Below are positions 14,996 through 23,392 of a stretch of DNA of 64,000 bases, piece after piece. The notes under the pieces are model-generated. The model was not told where the DNA came from, made no database searches, and saw nothing but the letters and a program-made list of their open reading frames with translations. The translations under genes and the position numbers were made by a program. Each line of letters starts with the position of its first letter. Position 1 is the first letter of the stretch. The stretch covers positions 124,001-188,000 of the forward strand of contig NZ_JAAGOH010000001.1 in assembly GCF_010499455.1 (NCBI RefSeq), read 5' to 3'. Source of the stretch: Ideonella livida. Its GTDB lineage: Bacteria > Pseudomonadota > Gammaproteobacteria > Burkholderiales > Burkholderiaceae_C.

Positions 14996-15784
14996 TCAGC
15001 TGTTGTTGAAGAGGGCAATCGGGCGACCGGACCGAATCCGGTCCCAGTCGCCAGCGTCCAGGGACGTGAGGGTGGCCAGGCCCACCTGGACCACCACCCC
15101 GACCGGCCGGCCCTTGGAATCGCAGGGGCCGTCAAGCGGGTGGCTCACGGTCTCGATCACCATCGGCGAGGCGTACCAGCCTCGGTAGTGCAGCGAAACG
15201 AAAGACGGCGCCTGAGACGGGAAGAAGGCCTTGATGAACCCCTCCCCTCGCTTGATGGCGTCCACGGCACTGGCCAGGTTCCCCTTCAGCGCGAGCTGCT
15301 GCGCCAGGTGCCAGCGAACAAGCCTGTCCACAGGCTGCTGCACCTCCGATTCCGGATCGCTGTAGGCTCGGAAGTGGAGGGAGACGTTCAGCTTAGCCGG
15401 ATGGGACCCGGCAAAGAGCTGCGTGGCGTTGAGCTTGGTCATGCCAGTCGAGCCGACCAGCTGCTGAGCGCTCTCATTGACCTCAGCAGCGATGCGCTGC
15501 ATGAAGGTCCCCTCCTTGTCCTCCCCGAAAAACGTGGAGAGGAGGGTCCCCGCCGTCCCGCTCTGAGCCATCGCCGCAAGCGAAGGCACCTTGCTCTCTG
15601 GGCCCTGGTGCTCAAAGGGGCTCTGCCAGTTCGCCGTCAGCTCCAGAGTCGCACCGGTGATCGGCGCCACCACCGCGTCACCGCCTGAAATCGGGTAGCC
15701 CCTCGGGTCCACCTGCATGATGCGAGCGAGCAAGTGGGGAGACATTCCGTCCCACTTGCTGCTCAAAACGCGACCCGCAGCCAC
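14996..15784 (-). CDS. tail structural protein, baseplate or tube related (262 aa)
   Basis: Starts MAAGRVLSSKWDGMSPHLLA. Contains an LNVSLHFRAYSDPESEVQQP segment and long beta-rich C-terminal part ending in DWDRIRSGRPIALFNNS. No enzymatic motif. Position between the EF-hand protein and the putative chaperone, in the tail block, indicates a virion protein. Exact role unknown. Confidence 0.6.
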   Translation of the reverse strand: MAAGRVLSSKWDGMSPHLLARIMQVDPRGYPISGGDAVVAPITGATLELTANWQSPFEHQGPESKVPSLAAMAQSGTAGTLLSTFFGEDKEGTFMQRIAAEVNESAQQLVGSTGMTKLNATQLFAGSHPAKLNVSLHFRAYSDPESEVQQPVDRLVRWHLAQQLALKGNLASAVDAIKRGEGFIKAFFPSQAPSFVSLHYRGWYASPMVIETVSHPLDGPCDSKGRPVGVVVQVGLATLTSLDAGDWDRIRSGRPIALFNNS

Positions 15785-15802
15785 GTGGGACTCCTCAGGC
15801 GA

Positions 15803-16516
15803 TCAACGGCCGGCAGCTTGGCGGGCGCGCATGCTCTTCATGCGAGCCATCGTCGCGCGCGCCCCGTGCGCTTTCGCCTGCGCCTTGCGCAGGGCCAGCT
15901 TCTGCGCAGCAGACAGGCGGACGGCGCCACTGATGCGCTTGCGGATGGCGACCTTCTTGCCGCCGCGGAAGGCCACCACGGTCTTGTAGGCGGCATCCAG
16001 AGCGGAGGCAGTGGCCTCCTCGCCGAAAGCGAAGTCGTCCATGGCCGTCAGTTCCGCCTCTTCTCCGCTGGCCAGGGAATCGGACAGGAAGGCGATCACA
16101 CGGTCACCCGCAGCGTTCGCTTCGTCGGGATCCTCGCCGTTGAAGATCAGATCCAGGTCGTCTTCCGAAACGCCCAAGCCGGCCATGTAGGCCCACGCGG
16201 CGTCACCGCCGGCCAGGTAGACGGCCTGCTCATCGTCGCTCAGTTCGCCGTTCTTGTCCTGGTCAGCGAAGCCGACCAGCAGCATCTTGAGACGGTCCGC
16301 ACTGCCTTCGTTGGCCCCCAACTCGTTGTCGGAGTCGATCCAGGCATGCACGGCCGCCGCAGCGTTGACGCGCACAGACTGCACGGCAAAGTTCTGGGCG
16401 GAGGCGCCCACAGCGGCGTCGTCCAGTGCGACGTCCTTGGAAACACCGTCCAGGGCCGCCTTCTTGGTGCCGGTGGACGCGATGGCGCGCATGGCGCGGG
16501 AGAGGTCAAAGCTCAT
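15803..16516 (-). CDS. phage structural protein with an EF-hand calcium-binding loop
   Basis: A 237-residue acidic protein with a very basic tail. Residues 85-96 read DQDKNGELSDDE, a complete canonical EF-hand loop (D at 1 and 3, N at 5, G at 6, hydrophobic at 8, E at 12), preceded by a helix (LKMLLVGFA) and followed by another (QAVYLAG). The last 45 residues are Lys/Arg/Ala-rich. AGGAGCAAAAACC precedes the ATG. It lies directly after the sheath gene, so it is likely a tail or tube-associated protein whose assembly may depend on calcium; this role is inference. Confidence 0.65.
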   Translation of the reverse strand: MSFDLSRAMRAIASTGTKKAALDGVSKDVALDDAAVGASAQNFAVQSVRVNAAAAVHAWIDSDNELGANEGSADRLKMLLVGFADQDKNGELSDDEQAVYLAGGDAAWAYMAGLGVSEDDLDLIFNGEDPDEANAAGDRVIAFLSDSLASGEEAELTAMDDFAFGEEATASALDAAYKTVVAFRGGKKVAIRKRISGAVRLSAAQKLALRKAQAKAHGARATMARMKSMRARQAAGR

Positions 16517-16558
16517 GGTTTTTGCTCCTGCCCCCGCCTACGCGGGGGGCTTGGTGAA

Positions 16559-18199
16559 TCAGCGGAGGACCTGGGTGATTTCGGTGCGGCGGTTCACACC
16601 GTCGAAATGCACTCGGTACGTCAGGTGCAGCGTGTCCACACCGTCAACAGGGCGCAGCACGAGGTCGTACTCGTAGGCCGGGATTTCCTCGCCTGCGATG
16701 TCCTGCCCCGTCACGAGCCAGCCGCTGGCGGCAGCACCCGCGAACATGCTGGAGAGCTGGCGGTCCAGATAGCGCTTCTTCTCGGCTTGGGGAAGGAACC
16801 GGCTGGCGTTATCCATGCTCACCACCTGCTCAGCCAGGTGCGACGACATCTCAGCCACGCTGGTCAGCTTGCGATAGCTGGTCGTCGTGGCGGCGGCCGT
16901 CAGGCAATCTCGGAACACCACCGCACCGCCACCAGCCCGGGGAAGCACTGGGTTGATACGCGCTTTGGCCAGGAAACTCAGGGCATCGTCCCAGCCGGCG
17001 CTCGGCGTGTGGATGACGCGAGCGCTCACGCGGCCCAAAGGGAAGTCGTCCCCAGCGATGGGGCGGTTCTTCGCAGCGTAGCCGTAGGAGTTCGTCACCG
17101 CGTTTCGAGCGCAGGCCTGGCCGGCGTAGTTGCCACTGGTGCCATAGATCGACATCCCGCCGCCCAGTACCTCCATGGCCTTGATCGGCGCCCACAGGAA
17201 GATGGGGTAGTAGTCCTGGCCGGTCCCACCCAACGCGAACTGGTCGGCCCAGGTCGCGGCAGCCGAAGGAGTCAGGTCGCCCGGAATGTCGATGATCACC
17301 TGCCGATTTCGGGCGTAGCCCAGGTCAATCAGGCCCTGGATCAGGTCCACGGAGCGACTGCCTGCGGAGATGAGGTAGCCGTAGGAAACGTCGGTGTTGG
17401 TCAGGGCATCGACCGCCCGGCCATAGTCGGCAGCATAGAGGGCGCTTTCGCCTTCATCGAACAGGGCCTGGACGCCCGAATCGGCCCACTTGATCACGCC
17501 GCCGGTCTTGCCATAGCCGTCGTGGCCGTTGCCGATGCTGGCGCCATCGGGGATGACCCACTCGAACACGTCGCCAAGCGTGCGCTCGGCCACATCCGGC
17601 AGGTACAGGCTGTTGCCGGAGTCGTCGGTCTTGGTCGGATCAAGCGAACCCGTCACGCGATGCAGTTCCAGGCCCGCGCTGTCCAGGATCATCACCGTGA
17701 TGGTCGTCACCTTGGCGCCGCCGGAGTCAGCGTGGATGCGAACCTGAATTCCGTCGTTGTGGCACAGGAGATGCTTGAGCGCGAGCGTGAAGCTCGGCAC
17801 ATCGGTTTCCGAGTAGGTCGGCACCGGAGTGGTTGCGGACACATCCCAGTCCGAGGTGGCCCCAGAGGTGAAGATGAGCCACGAGTTCACGGCGTCCGAC
17901 GACACCAGCCGGGACACCACCAGGCCGGCGGCTCCCTTTCGCAGAGCCTCATGGCCGATGACCTTGGCCTCATTGAGGCTGTTGACCACCATGCTTTCCG
18001 GATCGCCCAGCAGGATCCCGAAGTCTGCGCGCTGCACGACAAACGGGCGGTCGATCCGGCCGCGAGTTGCCCTCATGGCCAGGCCGACAGTTCGATCCCA
18101 CATGCCGAGATTGCCCGACTGGGCGCTCTTGTCCTGCAGGGGGTTGAGTTGGGCACCAGCTTGATATCCAAGCTGGCGCAGGAACGGACTTCCGCTCAT
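16559..18199 (-). CDS. contractile tail sheath protein
   Basis: A 546-residue protein with typical sheath features: an N-terminal domain opening with RDK-like GNLGMWDRTVGLAMRATRGR, a central domain (GYLISAGSRSVDLIQGLIDL; RNRQVIIDIPGDL; PIFLWAPIKA), and the conserved C-terminal domain with ASGWLVTGQDI and TLHLTYRVHFDGVNRRTEI. It polymerises around the tube and contracts to drive infection. Presence of a sheath makes the phage a myovirus type. It overlaps the upstream gene's stop (ATGA). Confidence 0.85.
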   Translation of the reverse strand: MSGSPFLRQLGYQAGAQLNPLQDKSAQSGNLGMWDRTVGLAMRATRGRIDRPFVVQRADFGILLGDPESMVVNSLNEAKVIGHEALRKGAAGLVVSRLVSSDAVNSWLIFTSGATSDWDVSATTPVPTYSETDVPSFTLALKHLLCHNDGIQVRIHADSGGAKVTTITVMILDSAGLELHRVTGSLDPTKTDDSGNSLYLPDVAERTLGDVFEWVIPDGASIGNGHDGYGKTGGVIKWADSGVQALFDEGESALYAADYGRAVDALTNTDVSYGYLISAGSRSVDLIQGLIDLGYARNRQVIIDIPGDLTPSAAATWADQFALGGTGQDYYPIFLWAPIKAMEVLGGGMSIYGTSGNYAGQACARNAVTNSYGYAAKNRPIAGDDFPLGRVSARVIHTPSAGWDDALSFLAKARINPVLPRAGGGAVVFRDCLTAAATTTSYRKLTSVAEMSSHLAEQVVSMDNASRFLPQAEKKRYLDRQLSSMFAGAAASGWLVTGQDIAGEEIPAYEYDLVLRPVDGVDTLHLTYRVHFDGVNRRTEITQVLR

Positions 18200-18567
18200 C
18201 GTTGGCCCTTCTGTCTGGCGCGACCAGCAGCAGGCTTCGTCGCCTCTTGCTCGCCGCTGGGTTCATCGCTGGTCGAGCCGCCGGGCTCGGGCTCATTGGT
18301 GGGCTCCTCGGGCGCGTCGGCAATCAGCCGGATCCCGAAAGCGTCAGGCACCAGCGCGATCGATTGCCGGCCTGCAAGGCTGCGCAGAAGCCGCCTGAGC
18401 TGGCGCTCGGTCGAAACGGTGGCCACCGCATCGCCACCCGCCGGGATGGCAACCTGCACCGAGGCCTCAGTGATGTCCACGCCGGAGGCGTTGGAGATTT
18501 CGACCTTGACCGGAAATGTGACGCCCCCAGAGTCCAGGAGCGCCACGATCTCTGCAGTCGCCTGCAT
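18196..18567 (-). CDS. hypothetical virion-block protein (123 aa)
   Basis: MQATAEIVALLDSGGVTFPV start at ATG 18567 is preceded by AGGGG at 8 bases; a GTG three codons earlier is less likely. The first 85 residues look folded, the rest is a Pro/Glu/Ser linker ending in a basic tail. It sits between capsid and sheath genes and is coupled to the sheath gene. Possibly a head-tail completion or decoration protein. Confidence 0.55.
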   Translation of the reverse strand: MQATAEIVALLDSGGVTFPVKVEISNASGVDITEASVQVAIPAGGDAVATVSTERQLRRLLRSLAGRQSIALVPDAFGIRLIADAPEEPTNEPEPGGSTSDEPSGEQEATKPAAGRARQKGQR

Positions 18568-18583
18568 GTGTGGCACCCCTTTA

Positions 18584-20317
18584 TCAGCCGGCCAGGCCGG
18601 TAATGGTGATGGTCGCGGCGCCTTGACGGAACAGCGTCGAACGGTTCAGCTTGGCGCCGCCCTTGACGTAGAAGAAGTTCTGCATCTGGCCGCCTTGACC
18701 ATCGGCCAGCGGGGTCAGCATCGGAGCGATGGGGTCGGCCACGATGATGGGGCACTTGGCCGTGGTGGTGCCGCGGCCCACCATCAGGGCCGTGGTGGTG
18801 CCGGCGGCGTCGTTGTTGGGCAGCCAGCCAAACTCCGCCGGCACGTAGTACACGTCCAGGTTCACCTGCTTCAGGCGGCCGACGCGGACCACGTCCTTAC
18901 CCTTGACCAGCCCGGAGCGCTCGAAGACCTCATTGGGCAGCGAGTCCAGATACTGGGCGAACAGGCCAGTCACCAGCAGGGTGTCGCCGCCGTGATCCTG
19001 GGTGGCAACCGCCATGGAGGTGGAGACCTTCGCCAGGACCGGGAACAGGTCCACCATCACCTGGGCGATGTTCTTCTGGTCCTTCTGGGCGGCCCAGTCC
19101 ATGTCCCACTCACCGGGCAGGGCGCGGCCGGCGAGCACCAGTTGCTTGACCACGCGGGCGTAGCGCTCCAGCATGTACTTCGCGCGGACGGTCCAGTTCG
19201 CGGCAGAGAACAGATCCACACCCAGTTCGGCGGAGGCCTGTTGGAAGGCATCCAGGGTGGCGCGGGTCTTGGCGCGGCTGGCCGTCACGGCGTACTCGTG
19301 CAGGTCCACCTCAGCACCGATGACGGGCGCCAGGTCGGGGTTGGCCTCGTAGTTGGCATAGACCACCAGCTCGACGACGGTGCCCGCCGGCAGTTCGGCG
19401 CTGAACTTGACACTGTAGGCGCCAGTGCTCGGGGTGATCGTGCTGTCGGACAGGGTGTAGGTGGTGCCGGCGATCTGCACGGAACCAGCCAGGGCATAGG
19501 CGCCCGCACCGGAGCTGCGGTTGACGCTGGAGCCGTAGACGCCGGCGTTGGCTTCGGCGCCGATCACCATGCCGTTGACACGAATCTCGGACGCACCGGC
19601 CAGCAGCGGAAGCTCAGTGGAGCCACCGGCGCGGGTCTTGACGACGCCGGTCACAGCGGCTGCCATGCCCCCGTTGACCGTCAGGGTCACAACGCGCTCG
19701 CTGTCGATGTACTCACCAGCGCCCATGACGCCGTCCAGAGAGTCGCCGGCGGCGTAGTCGCCGAAGTTGCTCGCAGCGACGTTGCGCAGGACACCCGTCC
19801 GGAAGGTCGCAAAACCGGAGTCGGCGGCGATGCGGCCGGCAAACGGGATTTCCGTCGCGGCCATCTGAAGGACCGCGGTCATCACCGCGCCGGGGTGCAG
19901 GCCCCAGTTGTTGGACTGGCCAGAGCCGGAGGCGTTCACGCTGTCCATGGCGAAGATGTGACGACCAGCCTGCCGAGCCTCAATGGAATACTTGTCAGCC
20001 ATGCCGGCAACCGAGGAGAGGATGCCGGCCACGGTGTCACCTTCGGGGCGCCGGCCATGGGCGGCGGCGTAGGCCGCGATGCCCTGCGACACAGCATCCA
20101 GGGCGTGGCCGTGCATGACCGAGGGGACGTGCCCCAGGTAGTTGGCCACGACCTTCGGCAGGCCGTCCAGGCCGGTCCGGGCCAACTTCTCGCCGAGGCT
20201 GGCGGCCACCTCGGGAGCGGCCATGGTGGCGAACTCGCCCGGCTCGACGGAATCGAACAGGGCGCGGGTGGCGGCGATCTGCGGGGCCTCGATCAGGCCG
20301 ACGGAATGTTCACTCAT
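18584..20317 (-). CDS. major capsid protein (T4-like length)
   Basis: A 577-residue protein with strong ribosome site (GAGGAAACCAAC-ATG). A helical N-terminal part with SLGEKLARTGLDGLP, a conserved SGSGQSNNWGLHPGAVMTAV region, an inserted beta-rich domain (residues about 195-330) and a C-terminal part with FGWLPNNDAAGTTTALMVGR and MLTPLADGQGGQMQNFFYV. Length, position and abundance-type ribosome site support a HK97-fold capsid subunit with an added domain. Preceded by a late element. Confidence 0.75.
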   Translation of the reverse strand: MSEHSVGLIEAPQIAATRALFDSVEPGEFATMAAPEVAASLGEKLARTGLDGLPKVVANYLGHVPSVMHGHALDAVSQGIAAYAAAHGRRPEGDTVAGILSSVAGMADKYSIEARQAGRHIFAMDSVNASGSGQSNNWGLHPGAVMTAVLQMAATEIPFAGRIAADSGFATFRTGVLRNVAASNFGDYAAGDSLDGVMGAGEYIDSERVVTLTVNGGMAAAVTGVVKTRAGGSTELPLLAGASEIRVNGMVIGAEANAGVYGSSVNRSSGAGAYALAGSVQIAGTTYTLSDSTITPSTGAYSVKFSAELPAGTVVELVVYANYEANPDLAPVIGAEVDLHEYAVTASRAKTRATLDAFQQASAELGVDLFSAANWTVRAKYMLERYARVVKQLVLAGRALPGEWDMDWAAQKDQKNIAQVMVDLFPVLAKVSTSMAVATQDHGGDTLLVTGLFAQYLDSLPNEVFERSGLVKGKDVVRVGRLKQVNLDVYYVPAEFGWLPNNDAAGTTTALMVGRGTTTAKCPIIVADPIAPMLTPLADGQGGQMQNFFYVKGGAKLNRSTLFRQGAATITITGLAG

Positions 20318-20373
20318 GTTGGTTTCCTCAAAGGATTTAGCCGCTTGCGCGGCCCCTTGGCCGCAATCGGTGC

Positions 20374-20421
20374 CTATCCAGTGTTTGGCCTGTGTTTGGA
20401 CCGAACTGCCTCGAATTACCG
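20374..20421 (-). promoter_or_regulatory. bipartite late element (major capsid)
   Basis: CGGTAA three bases after the upstream stop; ACACTG 31 bases on. The capsid start lies 99 bases from CGGTAA and has its own Shine-Dalgarno sequence. Confidence 0.55.
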
Positions 20422-20423
20422 GG

Positions 20424-20909
20424 TCAGGTGGACGGCGCGCCAGTCAGTTGCTGCAGGGTCTGCTTGGCAACTGAGATCGCCTCATCTACCGCCGCGATCT
20501 GCTGCGTGAGTTCAGCTTCCAACTTCGGCGCAGCGGTCTTGACGCCCTCAGGCGGGTCCATCTTCAGGGCGGCTTGGCGCCGCTGAAAGGCAGCGCGGCC
20601 AGTGTCCAGACGATTGACGATCTCGTCTGCGGCCCGCAGCGGGTCGCCCTGAGAAGCCACGGGGACAAGCTTGTCGTTGATGAGCACCTGAGCGATGTCA
20701 CCCGACTCCTTGATGCGCAGGGCGACGGACTGACCGTCAGCGAAGTTGATCCGCGCCTGGCGGTACTTCACGGCAGCGGCCCGCCGGGTCTTGCCGTCGG
20801 ACTCCACGCCAAGCACGGTCAGATCGGCGCGCGCGAAGATCTGGACAACGCGCCGAAGCGCCTTTTCCGGGTTGGTCGCGAGCCCTTCAAAATCAATCAG
20901 GAGTTCCAT
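20424..20909 (-). CDS. hypothetical phage protein upstream of the capsid gene (161 aa)
   Basis: MELLIDFEGLATNPEKALRR, an alpha/beta domain followed by a C-terminal helical coil (APKLEAELTQQIAAVDEAIS). I prefer the ATG at 20909 because it lies at the fixed distance from the late element seen in other genes; an ATG six codons upstream (20927) is also possible. Neither has a Shine-Dalgarno sequence. Might be a scaffold or decoration protein, by position only. Confidence 0.55.
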   Translation of the reverse strand: MELLIDFEGLATNPEKALRRVVQIFARADLTVLGVESDGKTRRAAAVKYRQARINFADGQSVALRIKESGDIAQVLINDKLVPVASQGDPLRAADEIVNRLDTGRAAFQRRQAALKMDPPEGVKTAAPKLEAELTQQIAAVDEAISVAKQTLQQLTGAPST

Positions 20910-20957
20910 AGGGCCAGTGTTGGCCATGGCGCCGGGCGCCCATGGGCCGCGTTACCG
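20910..20957 (-). promoter_or_regulatory. bipartite late element
   Basis: CGGTAA three bases after the stop of the spike gene; ACACTG 31 bases on; ATG 20909 at the standard spacing. Confidence 0.55.
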
Positions 20958-20959
20958 CG

Positions 20960-21529
20960 TCAGGGAACTGGTGGAGTCGACGGGCCGGAAGGAGTCCCGT
21001 GCGTATGCGTGGCGCCGATGTCTTGGCCCAGGTGCTTGACCTGCCCGCCCGTGACTTGCAGGCCCTGCAGAACCGTCACGAGTCGCTCCAGCGTGACCCC
21101 TCCGCGGAAGACAGCGTCGCCATCAATCTCCAGGTTCGGGGCTGCGAGCTTGATGCGGGTGCCCGCTTTGATGAGTAGGCCCCCACCTACAGCCTCGACC
21201 AAAAGGGCAGAGTCGGCCTTCATTTCTATCTGGTCGTGCTGCACCCGCCTGACGCCCTGGGCGTTTCCGGCCTGTGGGCAGCGATATCCGATGACCACCG
21301 GATACTTGGGGTTCCCCCGGACGAAGTCCAGCCAAACGGGGTCGCCCGGCATCAGCCTGATTTCGGACAGGTCCGGCCGCTCCCCCAGCGGATAGCAGAG
21401 GTCCGCCTCCGGGTAGACCTCCGCGCCATCTGTGATTCCGGGAATGCGGACCCTGACCACGCGGCGAACCTGATCGACAGAAGCGATTTCTCCCGGGGTC
21501 CACCGCTCCAGGTGTGCAGGACTGGTCAT
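20960..21529 (-). CDS. baseplate spike protein (gpV / gp45 family-like)
   Basis: A 189-residue protein. After an OB-fold-like N-terminal half (VRVRIPGITDG; PGDPVWLDFVRGNPKYPVVIGY) comes a beta-helical stretch with repeated short strands (LLVEAVGGGLLIKAGTRIKL; LEIDGDAVFRGGVTLERL) and a His-containing end (THTHGTPSGPS). This order matches phage puncturing spikes that tip the tube. Start at ATG 21529, which overlaps the hub gene's stop (ATGA). Confidence 0.75.
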   Translation of the reverse strand: MTSPAHLERWTPGEIASVDQVRRVVRVRIPGITDGAEVYPEADLCYPLGERPDLSEIRLMPGDPVWLDFVRGNPKYPVVIGYRCPQAGNAQGVRRVQHDQIEMKADSALLVEAVGGGLLIKAGTRIKLAAPNLEIDGDAVFRGGVTLERLVTVLQGLQVTGGQVKHLGQDIGATHTHGTPSGPSTPPVP

Positions 21530-22416
21530 TTGCTCACCTGCCCGAGCCACAGCATGGAGGTCTGCTCCGACTTGCCGCCATCAGCCCCGGCCGTAAGCGA
21601 ATGCGCCGCCGTCACGACCAGGTGCCGCACGCCAGCCAGTTCGATGACATGCCCAGCCCGCACAGAGGCCGCGAACTGTGTTGGCAAGCAACGGCGCACG
21701 GCCAGCCATCGCCCCCAGTTGTTGAGGATGCGCTGCGGCGTTCTTGGCAGGAATGCGGCGGGGCGGGCCAGGGTGGAAGACGCACCGAACACCTGCCCAT
21801 CGGCGCGACATGACATGGCAGTTACGGCTTCCAAGTGCTCCATCCAGCCGGAGGAGCGACCCTCTGCAGCGTCAACCTCCAAGCGGTGCACGGGCGATTG
21901 GCTCATCAAGTCGGTCAGTCGGGAGAAGGAAAGCCGGCCGTCCATCCACACTGGCGCCGCAAACTCCTCAGCCATCAACTCGGCAAGCGCGAACGTCGGG
22001 ATGTGCCCTCTCGGAACGAACAGCCGATGGGTCGGAACGTCGGAGCCCATTCGAACGGCCGCGCCGCACGACCGGTAGCACTCGACCATGCCGGCGCCCT
22101 CTTTGACCACCGCTCGCTGCTGCGCCCACATCAAAGCCTGCAGTCCGTCCAGCACAGCAGTCACGCGGCGGGCCTTAACCGGCTCGCGTCCTTGGGCGAT
22201 GGGGACCGATGCGCAGTCCTCGGCTTTCACGACACGGTAAAGGTCCATGCCCGCCCCACAGCGCAGCTTGGCCCCGTCTTTCCCGATGGGCTCAGTGCTC
22301 TCGTCAAGCCGCAGGGTTGCCTCAACAGTGCTCGGCATAGGCGCCAAGTCGAACCGCTGCACCACGGAGAGGACCATGTCCCCGGGCAGAAACGTCCCGT
22401 CCTCGGTGGAGAGCAT
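21526..22416 (-). CDS. baseplate hub protein (gp27/gpD-like)
   Basis: A 296-residue protein starting MLSTEDGTFLPGDMVLSVVQ, mostly beta with motifs like RHLVVTAAHSLTAGADGG near the end. Position directly before the spike gene and overlap of start and stop codons support a hub role; sequence alone is not decisive. Confidence 0.6.
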   Translation of the reverse strand: MLSTEDGTFLPGDMVLSVVQRFDLAPMPSTVEATLRLDESTEPIGKDGAKLRCGAGMDLYRVVKAEDCASVPIAQGREPVKARRVTAVLDGLQALMWAQQRAVVKEGAGMVECYRSCGAAVRMGSDVPTHRLFVPRGHIPTFALAELMAEEFAAPVWMDGRLSFSRLTDLMSQSPVHRLEVDAAEGRSSGWMEHLEAVTAMSCRADGQVFGASSTLARPAAFLPRTPQRILNNWGRWLAVRRCLPTQFAASVRAGHVIELAGVRHLVVTAAHSLTAGADGGKSEQTSMLWLGQVSK

Positions 22417-22814
22417 CAGTAGCCCTCAGGAAACCCGGTCGACGTCGGCGCACACTGGAAGGCCGCGAGTGGCAAGTTGGACCGAAAGGTCTCAATACTC
22501 TGCGCGACCTCCGAACTCCCGCGGGGAGGGTTCGGCATCCCAAGTCCGGCGCAGGCCTCCAGCCGCTGAGCGTTGCCGCGCTCCACCAGCAACTCGAAGA
22601 GCGGGCCGATCAACGCCCACTCATCCACGCTCACAACCGTTGCCGCCGTTACGCCCTCGGTCGTCCCGTTCCAGGCCGCATCCTCAAGCCCCGCCCAGCC
22701 GGCGAGTTCTCGAACCGCAGAAACGGCGCAGGACAAGACCTCATCAGCGGTCAGGTAAAGGCCGCCTGTCGTGTGCTGCGCCGCAAAGGCGGCGGCATGT
22801 TGGCTCAGGTCCAT
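22416..22814 (-). CDS. tail protein, hypothetical (132 aa)
   Basis: MDLSQHAAAFAAQHTTGGLY, with EVLSCAVSAVRELAGWAGLE and WALIGPLFELLVERGNAQRL helices. It sits between tube and hub genes and ends one base into the hub start. It resembles small connector or completion proteins in size but carries no clear signature. Confidence 0.55.
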   Translation of the reverse strand: MDLSQHAAAFAAQHTTGGLYLTADEVLSCAVSAVRELAGWAGLEDAAWNGTTEGVTAATVVSVDEWALIGPLFELLVERGNAQRLEACAGLGMPNPPRGSSEVAQSIETFRSNLPLAAFQCAPTSTGFPEGY

Positions 22815-22824
22815 GGGTCAGCCG

Positions 22825-23322
22825 TCAGACCAAGATCGGTGCGACACGCTCGCCAAAAAAGTTGTACCAGATGGTCCCCGGCACGTTCATGACCTGGGTG
22901 CGGTTGTCCGCGTCGGCGTCGAAGGTGTCCATCTTCAGGATGCAGCCCACGACCTTCCAGCCGCCGCGGTGTGCGTCCAACGTCCCGTCGTAGATCGTGG
23001 CGTTGAAGATTCCGTTCGGCTGCTTCGCTGCCCAGTCCAGGAAGTTGCGCAGCGCGTTCGAGGTCGTCTCAGTGCACGTCACCGCGCCTGTGAATCGAGT
23101 CTCCGGAGGAGTAGGGACGTAGGTCGCGCCACCACCCGGGGTGGCCGCCTCAGCAGCTTCACCCGACGGACTCAGGAACGGGACGGGCAGTTGCTTGAAG
23201 GTCAGGTACGCCGCCTCCAGGCCCTCAGGCACCAGAGTGAACGTGCCCGCGTTGCGCTTGGTCCCGATGGCGGCCTGCAGGGCGTACTGCTGCTGCAGGA
23301 GTTCGGGGGAAACGATGCTCAT
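22825..23322 (-). CDS. tail tube-like structural protein (165 aa)
   Basis: MSIVSPELLQQQYALQAAIG with a beta-rich body (TRFTGAVTCTETTSNALRNF, GWKVVGCILKMDTFDADADN) typical in size and style of tube or tube-initiator subunits. GAGAGGGCCCAAC precedes the ATG. Directly downstream of the tape-measure gene. The late element ends 18 bases before the start. Confidence 0.55.
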   Translation of the reverse strand: MSIVSPELLQQQYALQAAIGTKRNAGTFTLVPEGLEAAYLTFKQLPVPFLSPSGEAAEAATPGGGATYVPTPPETRFTGAVTCTETTSNALRNFLDWAAKQPNGIFNATIYDGTLDAHRGGWKVVGCILKMDTFDADADNRTQVMNVPGTIWYNFFGERVAPILV

Positions 23323-23340
23323 GTTGGGCCCTCTCAGAAT

Positions 23341-23388
23341 CCCCGCATGGTCAAGCCGGCATCCGCACCCCAGGGGCCCGACTTACCG
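23341..23388 (-). promoter_or_regulatory. bipartite late element (tube gene)
   Basis: CGGTAA four bases after the tape-measure stop; GACCATG 31 bases on. Confidence 0.55.
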
Positions 23389-23392
23389 GCCC

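Noticed and set aside
15734-20509. Plus-strand open frame of 1,591 codons
   Set aside because: It is antisense to the capsid, sheath and EF-hand genes, is His/Gly/Arg-rich, has no start signal and is explained by high GC at third positions.
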